Positions 1-5,553 of a stretch of DNA of 14,982 nucleotides are shown here, piece by piece. Origin of the DNA: CAZXSK01 sp964642855. Its GTDB lineage: Bacteria; Planctomycetota; Phycisphaerae; SM23-33. The translations under genes were made by a program, and so were the position numbers. The notes under the pieces are model-generated. The model did no database searches. It saw nothing but the letters and a program-made list of their open reading frames with translations, and had not been told where the DNA came from. How positions within the stretch are numbered: the stretch's first letter is position 1; the number at the start of each line of letters is the position of its first letter. The stretch covers positions 1-14,982 of the forward strand of contig CAZXSK010000082.1 in the NCBI GenBank assembly GCA_964642855.1, read 5' to 3'.

Positions 1-5
1 GACCC

Positions 6-1121
6 TCACTCTTCCAGCAGTTGCTCCCGTCGGCTGAGCAGTTTCTTCAGACGTTGTTTCAGTTGCCCGCGGGCGGTGTCGGCGTCCTCGTCGCTTCGCC
101 CGATCGCCACCAGCAGCTTCACCAGGCTGGCAAAGTCGCCGACGTCGACCGCCTCGGCCCGGATCCTGCCCCCCCCGCCCTGGTTGTGGTAGTTGGCCAG
201 TGGCAGACACAGCGCAGCCGCCCGATAACCCCACACACCCAGCGGCGTGGTCTCGCAGGTACCCCCGGGCATCAGTTGGCGAACGTACCGGAAGTGTCGG
301 TCTTGCCTGGCCAGCCCCGCTGCGACGGACGCGACCTGTCCGGTCAGAACCGGGTCGAACAGCCAGCTCCGATCGCCAACACGGACGACCACGCCGTCGC
401 CCAATTCCGCGCCCGACTGGGCCTTGGAGGTCTCGATCCCCACAAACCAGGCGTCGCGAGGCAGACTCCCGCCCGCACACGCCGCAAGCGTGCCTGTGAA
501 CCCCGCTTCCTCGCCCCGGGTGATCAGTGCGGAGACATCCACCGGCATCCGGCTTCGGGCGAGTTGCTGCATCGAGGCCAGTGCCGCAGCGACGCCGACA
601 AGGTCGTCGCAGGCCCGGCTTACGATCCGGCCGCCCCGGAGTTCCATCGCGGGCAGGTCCCACATGCCGATCGTTCCCGTCGGCACGTCGACCCGACGAT
701 CGAGGGCAAGCCTGCAGAGCAGAAAGCCGCTCTTGCGGTCCCGCCGACACGTCTCCACGCGGGCGGCGAGGCCCTTCTGGTCGGGCAGGTCTTCCTTCCA
801 CGCCGGGTACAGGCGGACCTTCGAGCCCACGAAGTACTCCTTTGCCACCCCGCCGCGGAACTGCGCCCACACCTTCTCGCCGTCCTGACGATGCGTCACG
901 AAGCCCGGGTGGTCCATATGAGTGCAGAACACCCATCGGGGCTGACCTTTCGGCGTTCCACGTCGCAGACGGACCCACAGGTTTCCTGCCTGGTCGGACG
1001 ATACGTCGAACCGGCGTTTGCTCGCCCACGCCCGGATTCGCGCAGCAACGGATTGCTCGCGGAAGGGCGCGGTCGGGGGATGAAGGACTGTCTCGAGAAT
1101 CCTGCGGTACGTCGGGTTCAT
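6..1121 (-). CDS. M42/M20-type zinc metallopeptidase
   Basis: This 371-residue protein is probably a cytoplasmic, two-metal aminopeptidase-like hydrolase of the M42/M20/M28 fold. The metal-site motifs appear in the right order: CTHMDHPG (H68, D70), RACDD (D172/D173, bridging ligand), TRGEEAG (E204/E205, catalytic base and ligand), GIETS (E230) and NYHNQGG (H312). The stretch between about residues 75 and 165 fits the inserted beta-domain that M42 enzymes carry between the first two metal motifs. The C-terminal 30 residues are basic and helical. The ATG at 1121 follows a GAGGAG ribosome site with a short spacer. The gene starts 28 bases after the stop of the membrane TPR protein, so the two are likely cotranscribed. 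The family includes aminopeptidases and deblocking peptidases; the substrate cannot be told from sequence. No signal peptide is seen, and the stop codon lies 5 bases from the window edge. Confidence 0.85.
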   Translation of the reverse strand: MNPTYRRILETVLHPPTAPFREQSVAARIRAWASKRRFDVSSDQAGNLWVRLRRGTPKGQPRWVFCTHMDHPGFVTHRQDGEKVWAQFRGGVAKEYFVGSKVRLYPAWKEDLPDQKGLAARVETCRRDRKSGFLLCRLALDRRVDVPTGTIGMWDLPAMELRGGRIVSRACDDLVGVAAALASMQQLARSRMPVDVSALITRGEEAGFTGTLAACAGGSLPRDAWFVGIETSKAQSGAELGDGVVVRVGDRSWLFDPVLTGQVASVAAGLARQDRHFRYVRQLMPGGTCETTPLGVWGYRAAALCLPLANYHNQGGGGRIRAEAVDVGDFASLVKLLVAIGRSDEDADTARGQLKQRLKKLLSRREQLLEE

Positions 1122-1149
1122 GCTCTCCTCAAGGGGTTGCGAAGGAGGG

Positions 1150-2295
1150 TCATTTCCTGGATTGCGAAAGCTCCATCAGTCTCGGAAGCTGTTGGCGGAG
1201 TTCGTTGGCAGCGGCGGTTTCGGGGTATCGCTCCACGACCTGCCTGGCGAGTTCGGCTGCCTCGGCGTAGCGGCGACGCTCGATCATGTCGCGGATGCCG
1301 TCGCGGTATTCGCGCACCTCCTCGATGCGGGCGTTGTCTTTCAGCGTCGGCATGTGGGCGGAGACCAGATCGGCCTCGGTCGTCTCCGGGTAGGCGTCCA
1401 GGAGCGTCTGGCCTGCTTCGACGGCCTTGGACCACCGTCGGGCAGTGACGTGCTGCTCGACTTCGCGGTACAGCCGGCTGAGGCGCTCGCGGTCGTAGGC
1501 CTCTCGCTCGCGCTGCACGCGCTGCAGCAGGGCCTTTGCTCCGGGGGAGTCCGGGTGCTCGTCCAGAAGCTGCCGGGCGGTCTGCTCGGCCGATCGGAAG
1601 TTGCTGACGGCCATGTAGCTCTCCGCCGCCTGAACCCGCCTTGAGAACTGCTCGGACTCAGCCTTGTCGCGTGCCTGCTCGATTCGGGTTTCCAGTTCCT
1701 CCTGCCCCTCATAACCCGGCAGGGTCGAGCGATAATCTGTCAGCAGGTTACGGGCAAGTGCGAAATCCTGGTCCTCGAGGGCCTGCTCGATCTGGCTGGT
1801 GAATCTCCGCTCGACTTCCTGCTGGTATTCGCGGCGTCGTGCATCGAGCTGTTTGGGCGAGAGCAGCAGCATCCGCTGCAGTTCATCCAGCCGCTGGGAC
1901 AGTTCCGATAGCTTCCGATCGTCGGGCCTGTGGGCGGAGATCTGCCGCAGCGAGCCCGGAGCAGGCGGGCTATGCGGATGGCCCACCGGCAGAATCCGCT
2001 CGGAACTCGAACGTGGAAGCCACATCGCAGGCCTTCCCGCCAGCCAGCCCAACCCCCAGAGGACGGCTCCGAGCGACAGGCCTCCCACGAGGAGCACCAC
2101 GGCAAGCAGCCAATTCATCGCCGTCACACGCGGGGCTGCCAGGACCAGCAACATCAGGCTGCCCGTCGTACCGATCGTCGCCGATGCGATGCCGCATACC
2201 CACAGCAGAGTGATCATCAGGTGTGGAATCCGGCTGTCGTCGCCGGAGTGGCGTGCCAGGCTTGGCGGGTAATCTGCGTTGCTCATGGCGTGCAT
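1150..2295 (-). CDS. Membrane-anchored TPR-like repeat protein
   Basis: This predicted 381-residue inner-membrane protein has two hydrophobic segments (about residues 26-54 and 61-86). A Pro/Arg-rich linker, a coiled-coil-like region (about 125-215) and a helical repeat domain follow. Three repeats have an exact 55-residue period, shown by aromatic residues F233, W288 and Y343 and by the HPDS/YPET/YPET turns at P248, P303 and P358. A more diverged copy lies near 175-194. The pattern (aromatic, A, LL or VV, then a YP turn) is TPR/BamD-like and suggests protein binding. I chose the ATG at 2295 because a strong GGGGGGAAGG site lies 5 bases upstream; an in-frame ATG at 2286 is less well placed. 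A longer frame starting at 2400 would run back into the divergent prepilin gene. It is the first gene of a pair with the downstream peptidase, so it may scaffold or localise proteolysis, which is inference. I do not recognise a named family. Confidence 0.8.
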   Translation of the reverse strand: MHAMSNADYPPSLARHSGDDSRIPHLMITLLWVCGIASATIGTTGSLMLLVLAAPRVTAMNWLLAVVLLVGGLSLGAVLWGLGWLAGRPAMWLPRSSSERILPVGHPHSPPAPGSLRQISAHRPDDRKLSELSQRLDELQRMLLLSPKQLDARRREYQQEVERRFTSQIEQALEDQDFALARNLLTDYRSTLPGYEGQEELETRIEQARDKAESEQFSRRVQAAESYMAVSNFRSAEQTARQLLDEHPDSPGAKALLQRVQREREAYDRERLSRLYREVEQHVTARRWSKAVEAGQTLLDAYPETTEADLVSAHMPTLKDNARIEEVREYRDGIRDMIERRRYAEAAELARQVVERYPETAAANELRQQLPRLMELSQSRK

Positions 2296-2300
2296 TATCG

Positions 2301-2310
2301 CCTTCCCCCC
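2301..2310 (-). promoter_or_regulatory. Strong G-rich ribosome binding site of the TPR gene
   Basis: On the minus strand this reads GGGGGGAAGG and ends 5 bases before the ATG at 2295. It decides the start codon. The G-run is complementary to the C-rich loop of the hairpin at 3448-3475 (see findings). Confidence 0.6.
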
Positions 2311-2344
2311 AGCCGGAGACAACAGAAGAACCCCAGCTGCGGGA

Positions 2345-2374
2345 TTGACGAACTCGCGGCGGCGATCGTACAAT
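2345..2374 (+). promoter_or_regulatory. Sigma70-type promoter of the prepilin-like gene
   Basis: The -35 is TTGACG (2345-2350) and the -10 is TACAAT (2369-2374), separated by 18 bases. Both are 5/6 matches to consensus. Transcription would start near 2380-2382, at or next to the GTG start codon at 2382, so the mRNA would have almost no leader. A small inverted repeat, GTAC-AATA-GTAC (2368-2379), overlaps the -10. Confidence 0.6.
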
Positions 2375-2381
2375 AGTACTT

Positions 2382-3128
2382 GTGAAAAACGAAGTACCAT
2401 CCCACACGCGTTGGACCGCTCGCCCGGCGGGTTTCACTCTCGTCGAGTTGCTGACGGTCATGGCTATCGTCGCCCTGCTGGTGGGGATTCTCCTGCCCTC
2501 ACTGACCCGCGCCCAGGACCTTGCCCGTCGGGGCGCGTGTGCGGCAAACCTCAAGGAACTGGTCCGGGGGTGCACCATGTACGCCCAGACGGAGAACCTC
2601 CATTACGGTCACACCGAGAACATGCTCCCCACGGGCGACCCGGGGAGCAACTGGGGCGACGCGGAAGACGGGAATCTCTATGGCCTGTGGCTGCTGCTGG
2701 AGCGGGATATCTGCTCGCCGACGGTCTTTGCCTGTCCCGAGGCCCTGCGCACGGGGCGTTACGAAGAACCCGACCGGGACCACGACGGCTTCCGAAGCCC
2801 GGCCGGAAACCCGACATGCACGTACAGCTATCTTTCGATGGTCGATGATGACCTCCGTGAGAAGAGCAATCTCCAGGACCTGCCCACGGGCATGGTGATC
2901 TTGGGCGATGCCAATCCCCGCGGGAAAATCGGCGACAACTCGCTATCCGACGATGACAACGAGAACTCCGAAAACCATGGCGGCGATGGCCAGAATGTCG
3001 GCAAGCTGGACGGGACCGTCAAGTGGTACAACACTCCGTCGATCGCAGACGATGACATCTACGCCAGCGGCAACGGGGGCAGTTCTGCCAAGAGAGAGGA
3101 CAACGACGATATCCTGTTAATTCCGTAG
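2382..3128 (+). CDS. Prepilin-like protein with N-terminal methylation motif
   Basis: This 248-residue protein has a type IV pilin/pseudopilin N-terminus: a basic leader, then GFTLVELLTVMAIVALLVGILLP. A prepilin peptidase would cut after G17, methylate F18, and E22 is the conserved glutamate. The hydrophobic helix is followed by a mostly polar globular part with a Cys pair (C111, C118). The C-terminal HGGDGQNVGKLDGTVKW (H199 to D210-G211) resembles the H-X9-DG motif of the large planctomycete DUF1559/pseudopilin families, but ten residues separate H from DG. The last 35 residues are acidic and Gly/Ser-rich. GTG at 2382 is the only start that keeps the full leader: the upstream in-frame stop is at 2346 and no other start lies between. 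No ribosome site is visible. It probably sits at the cell envelope as a minor pseudopilin or surface protein; no secretion genes are nearby. Confidence 0.85.
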   Translation: MKNEVPSHTRWTARPAGFTLVELLTVMAIVALLVGILLPSLTRAQDLARRGACAANLKELVRGCTMYAQTENLHYGHTENMLPTGDPGSNWGDAEDGNLYGLWLLLERDICSPTVFACPEALRTGRYEEPDRDHDGFRSPAGNPTCTYSYLSMVDDDLREKSNLQDLPTGMVILGDANPRGKIGDNSLSDDDNENSENHGGDGQNVGKLDGTVKWYNTPSIADDDIYASGNGGSSAKREDNDDILLIP

Positions 3129-3186
3129 GGTTTCCGACCAAACCATCCCTGATTTTGCGCATCGACACTCCAAATATGCGTACATT

Positions 3187-3214
3187 TTGCGGACGGGGGC
3201 ATTTGGGCTAAATT
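3187..3214 (+). promoter_or_regulatory. Possible promoter for the candidate RNA
   Basis: TTGCGG (3187-3192) and TAAATT (3209-3214) are 16 bases apart, with 4/6 matches in each box. Transcription would begin near 3221. This is moderate evidence only; the RNA could instead be read through from the prepilin gene. Confidence 0.3.
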
Positions 3215-3447
3215 CCGTAGTCTCACAGGCCGATAAATCATGCGTCGGGAAAGGTACCGGGCAGAAGTGATTGCCCCCACTTCCGACTTGTTCCGTTCGC
3301 TCGGATCAGCACAAAGGTGCAACCAAGTGAGGTTCTTGTTGTATTCCGTTGATCGTCGCCGGGCCGGCAGGAATCGACCCGAAATCTGTTGAAGGCGATC
3401 CATACCCCTACGTCCGAGCGACAGATGTGAAAACCAGACCCCCGAAG

Positions 3448-3475
3448 TAGGTTCGGTTCCCCCCGGCCGAACCTA
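3448..3475 (+). repeat. Perfect 9-bp hairpin with C-rich loop
   Basis: TAGGTTCGG (3448-3456) pairs perfectly with CCGAACCTA (3467-3475). The loop is TTCCCCCCGG (3457-3466), and its outermost bases could add G-U pairs. It sits 7 bases before the terminator hairpin, giving two tandem stem-loops with C-rich loops, the form seen in regulatory RNAs that bind Shine-Dalgarno sequences. Confidence 0.6.
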
Positions 3476-3482
3476 TGAATGC

Positions 3483-3530
3483 AGGCGGTGCTTGTCGTCC
3501 CCCCCCACGGCAAGCCCGCCTCTTTTTTTT
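3483..3530 (+). terminator. Strong intrinsic terminator
   Basis: The 5' arm AGGCGGTGCTTGTCGT (3483-3498) pairs with ACGGCAAGCCCGCCT (3507-3521), with one bulged T and one G-U pair. The loop is eight Cs, and CTTTTTTTT (3522-3530) follows. It reads only on the plus strand and so ends a plus-strand transcript. Confidence 0.85.
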
Positions 3531-3613
3531 GCGCGCACGGACTCCCGGCACGCAAGTTGGGATGCACAACTCGAACCGGACGGCGGAATGTCGTTGCGGC
3601 CTGTGCGTGAGAC

Positions 3614-4363
3614 TCAGCGCCCGCTGGCGATCTCCGAGGCGATCGGCATGAGTACCTGCGGGACGACGATCCTTGCCACGAGATCCTCGCACGTCTCGCA
3701 CTGCTCGATGAACGCGTCGGCCAGGTCGATGAGCTTGCCCGGCTGGGGGTAACGCCGCACGGTGAAATACACGCTGATCGGGTCGACTTCGTACCGCCCC
3801 GTGCGCACCTGGTACTCGCTGGAGCGCGTCTCGATGTTCAGCCTCGCCTGGAGATAGCACTCTTCGTCGAGGGCAATGATCAGGTTCGGCTGGCACTCGA
3901 CGGGCTTGACCGTCTCGTCGCTGACCAGCGCCCCCAGCGGCGAGCCGGACAGCAGGGCGTCAGCGACGATCCCGTCGCGATTGCCCCGGTAGTCCATGTT
4001 AAAGCCCACCAGCACATCGAGTGCTTCGACGTCGAGGGGGCTCGCGCCCAGGAAGTACACGCTGCGGTCCAGCAGCCAGCGGTGCAGATCGTAGGCCTTG
4101 TCCACGTCCGGCGGATTGAAGTACCCCGCCGTCATGCGATGGGCTCCGAGTTCCAGCCACTGATAGCTGCCTCGCTCGCGGTCGCCCTCCAACACGAAAT
4201 CGCCCGTCTCGCGCTGGTAGAAGCTCGTCATGTCCGGGAAGTCGCGCTGGACGGCTTCGCAGAAATGCAAAACGGTCTCCCGGCTGTTGGGCAGCGTGAG
4301 GGTCGTCTGCAGATTGAGGTTCACGAAGTAATCGTCGACCAGGCTGCTGAACTGCTCATGCAT
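3614..4363 (-). CDS. Uncharacterised 249-residue protein
   Basis: I do not recognise a family. The protein is soluble and acidic-to-neutral, with no signal peptide or membrane segment. It has regular alpha/beta composition. Notable segments are a Trp/aromatic-rich centre (SYQWLELGAHRM, about residues 66-77), a Gly/Asp stretch (VGFNMDYRGNRDG) and a C-terminal helix with a C-x2-C pair (EQCETCEDL). Its own promoter, TTGCAT-N17-TATAGT, lies upstream, and normal codon use supports a real gene. The start is placed at the second in-frame ATG (4363), where AGGAG is 8 bases away; the ATG at 4369 has only a 2-base spacer. It lies downstream of the serine acetyltransferase on the same strand with a 81-base gap, but its promoter suggests independent expression. 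No function is proposed. Confidence 0.75.
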   Translation of the reverse strand: MHEQFSSLVDDYFVNLNLQTTLTLPNSRETVLHFCEAVQRDFPDMTSFYQRETGDFVLEGDRERGSYQWLELGAHRMTAGYFNPPDVDKAYDLHRWLLDRSVYFLGASPLDVEALDVLVGFNMDYRGNRDGIVADALLSGSPLGALVSDETVKPVECQPNLIIALDEECYLQARLNIETRSSEYQVRTGRYEVDPISVYFTVRRYPQPGKLIDLADAFIEQCETCEDLVARIVVPQVLMPIASEIASGR

Positions 4364-4404
4364 CGTCATGGCTCCTGCGCTTCGCTGGGCCCGAAGAGCG
4401 AAGC

Positions 4405-4433
4405 ACTATACAGGTCGCCCGGGCAGGATGCAA
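4405..4433 (-). promoter_or_regulatory. Promoter of the uncharacterised gene
   Basis: Read on the minus strand, the -35 is TTGCAT (4433-4428) and the -10 is TATAGT (4410-4405), with a 17-base spacer. It would give a leader of about 35 bases before the ATG at 4363. It fits between the stop of the acetyltransferase gene and the next start. Confidence 0.6.
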
Positions 4434-4444
4434 CCGCCCCGGCA

Positions 4445-5371
4445 TCATGTGCCTGCTCCCTTGCTTGGGTCCTTGCTGCGCACGTGCAGCTTGGGCGACT
4501 CGTGACGCACCAGGCTGCCCTCGTCGACCGAGCTGGTTACGAACGTGTTACCCGAAACCGTCACCCCCCGGCCGATCACGGTGTCTCCGCCGAGAATCGT
4601 CGCGTTGGCGTAAATCGTGACGTTGTTCTCGATCGTCGGGTGACGCTGCAGCCCCTTGATCACCCGCCCGCGCTCGTCTTTGGGGAAGCTCTTAGCCCCA
4701 AGCGTAACGCCCTGGTAGATCTTCACGTTGTCGCCAATCCAGGTGGTCTCGCCGATGACCACGCCCGTGGCGTGATCGATGAAGAACGACTTGCCGATCT
4801 TCGCCCCCGGGTGAATGTCCGTACCCGTCTCACTGTGGGCGTGCTCGGAGAGAATCCGGGGCATCAGCGGCACGCCAAGCTCCAGAAGCTCATGGGCCAC
4901 GCGATACACCGTCACCGCGTAGAACCCCGGATAGCAGTAGATGATCTCGTCGATCCCCTTGGCCGCCGGGTCCCCGTCGTAGGCAGCCTGCGCATCGAGC
5001 GCCAGGGACTGGCGGATCTTCGGAACTCGCGAGAGCATCTCGCACGCAATCTGCTCAGCCTTGGCCGAGCAGGTGCCGGGGTCGCAGGTCTCGGCGTTGA
5101 CGCACAGGCAGTTGTAGATCTCCTGCGTGAGGGCCTCGCCCACGCGGACCAGCAGCCCACCCACCACATGATGCACGTTCTCAGCCGTCAGGGACTTGCT
5201 GCCGAAGAAGCCCGGGAACAGCAGCTGCCGGATCTCATCAAACATGCCGACAATCCGCTCCCGCGCGGGCAGAAACGAATGGCCGATACGGTGCGTCCGC
5301 TCGTCGGACCGGTAACTGTCGACGATCTCATCCGCCAGGCGGCTGAGATTCTCGTTGAGGGGCTTGTTCAT
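4445..5371 (-). CDS. cysE: Serine O-acetyltransferase (EpsC/CysE type)
   Basis: This 308-residue enzyme makes O-acetyl-L-serine from L-serine and acetyl-CoA, the first step of cysteine synthesis, in the cytoplasm. Residues about 180-290 form a left-handed beta-helix of hexapeptide repeats. The catalytic dyad known from E. coli CysE is present at the same 15-residue spacing: D185 (DIHPGAKIG) and H200 (DHATG). H244 in RHP matches the serine-binding histidine. YQGVTLGAKSFP is typical of the long EpsC-like branch, as is the long helical N-terminus. That N-terminus has a five-Cys stretch (C88, C90, C96, C101, C110). The C-terminus is short and has no obvious feedback tail. I chose the ATG at 5371: GGAG lies upstream, and a near-consensus promoter sits 32 bases further out, so the longer frame from 5494 would begin upstream of the promoter. 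No cysteine synthase gene is adjacent. Confidence 0.93.
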   Translation of the reverse strand: MNKPLNENLSRLADEIVDSYRSDERTHRIGHSFLPARERIVGMFDEIRQLLFPGFFGSKSLTAENVHHVVGGLLVRVGEALTQEIYNCLCVNAETCDPGTCSAKAEQIACEMLSRVPKIRQSLALDAQAAYDGDPAAKGIDEIIYCYPGFYAVTVYRVAHELLELGVPLMPRILSEHAHSETGTDIHPGAKIGKSFFIDHATGVVIGETTWIGDNVKIYQGVTLGAKSFPKDERGRVIKGLQRHPTIENNVTIYANATILGGDTVIGRGVTVSGNTFVTSSVDEGSLVRHESPKLHVRSKDPSKGAGT

Positions 5372-5402
5372 GTCGGCTCCGTTTTGTTGGCGTCTCGGGT
5401 TC

Positions 5403-5431
5403 ATTGTAGGGCCAGGCCCAGGCCCTGTCAT
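5403..5431 (-). promoter_or_regulatory. Promoter of the serine acetyltransferase gene
   Basis: On the minus strand, ATGACA (5431-5426) and TACAAT (5408-5403) are separated by exactly 17 bases, with 5/6 matches in both boxes. The expected leader is about 25 bases. The spacer holds an inverted repeat (GGGCC-N7-GGCCC), which may be an operator or simply GC-rich sequence. Confidence 0.65.
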
Positions 5432-5468
5432 CATTGCAATGGCCGCACTGCCGGGCGAAGTTACGGGG

Positions 5469-5512
5469 TTGACCCGCCGCCAAGCCCATAGCATGCTGGT
5501 AGGTACAGTACC
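5469..5512 (+). promoter_or_regulatory. Possible control region of the mutarotase-like gene
   Basis: TTGACC (5469-5474) is a good -35, but the best 17-base-spaced -10 (CATGCT, 5492-5497) is poor. A perfect 11-base palindrome, GGTAC-A-GTACC (5502-5512), lies 41 bases before the start codon and could be an operator. Evidence is weak. Confidence 0.3.
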
Positions 5513-5553
5513 GCCCCCACCACCACGCTCGGATGAACCGAAAGGAAACCACC

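Larger units (their letters stand above)
3221..3530 (+). ncRNA. Candidate structured non-coding RNA (or long 3' UTR)
   Basis: About 310 bases end in a strong intrinsic terminator. Visible helices on the plus strand are: GTCGG (3244-3248) with CCGAC (3283-3287), enclosing GGGCA/TGCCC or the alternative GAAGTG/CACTTC; a perfect 9-bp long-range helix TCGCTCGGA (3297-3305) with TCCGAGCGA (3413-3421); inside it, GCAC-AAAG-GTGC (3309-3320), AACC-N6-GGTT (3321-3334) and CGCC/GGCG (3357-3360 with 3394-3397); then the hairpin at 3448-3475 and the terminator hairpin. I compared it by eye with tmRNA, RNase P RNA, SRP RNA and the c-di-GMP riboswitch, and saw none of their conserved cores. The 5' end is uncertain. 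The alternative is a roughly 400-base 3' UTR of the prepilin mRNA, since no terminator directly follows that gene. Confidence 0.45.
3129..3613. other. 485-base gap with structured RNA signals
   Basis: No convincing protein is encoded here. Counting two 100-base blocks (3151-3250 and 3301-3400) gives 50% and 54% GC, clearly below the flanking genes. The plus strand carries a possible promoter, several inverted repeats and a strong terminator, described separately. From 3531 to 3613 I see only a short AGTTG/CAACT inverted repeat (about 3555-3571), with no clear terminator for the minus-strand gene that ends at 3614. Confidence 0.6.

Noticed and set aside
169..180. C-run inside the peptidase gene
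   Set aside because: It encodes the Gly-rich stretch after the H312 motif in frame, with no frameshift. It does show that C-runs occur by chance here, which weakens the loop-to-leader pairing argument.
21..1448. Long open frame on the plus strand opposite the peptidase and TPR genes
   Set aside because: It is antisense to two genes with clear motifs or ribosome sites. Its protein is Arg/Pro/Gly-rich without recognisable domains, as expected from codon bias in GC-rich DNA.
3361..3390. T-arm-like sequence on the minus strand (GGGTCGATTCC), suggesting tRNA or tmRNA
   Set aside because: The loop lacks the TTCRA consensus by one base, and no acceptor stem, anticodon arm or tmRNA core could be found around it.
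3297..3421. c-di-GMP or other known riboswitch in the candidate RNA
   Set aside because: The conserved cores (for example GGACGCAAAGCC for GEMM) are absent, and the RNA lies downstream of a gene and ends in a terminator, not before a plus-strand coding region.
3059..3567. Minus-strand small open frames within the 3129-3613 gap
   Set aside because: They overlap the prepilin 3' end or each other, lack ribosome sites, have biased composition, and cross the strong plus-strand terminator and helices.
4082..5491. 469-codon plus-strand open frame opposite the serine acetyltransferase
   Set aside because: The minus strand has the complete catalytic motifs and promoter. The plus frame runs across two minus-strand genes and their promoter region and shows no family motif.
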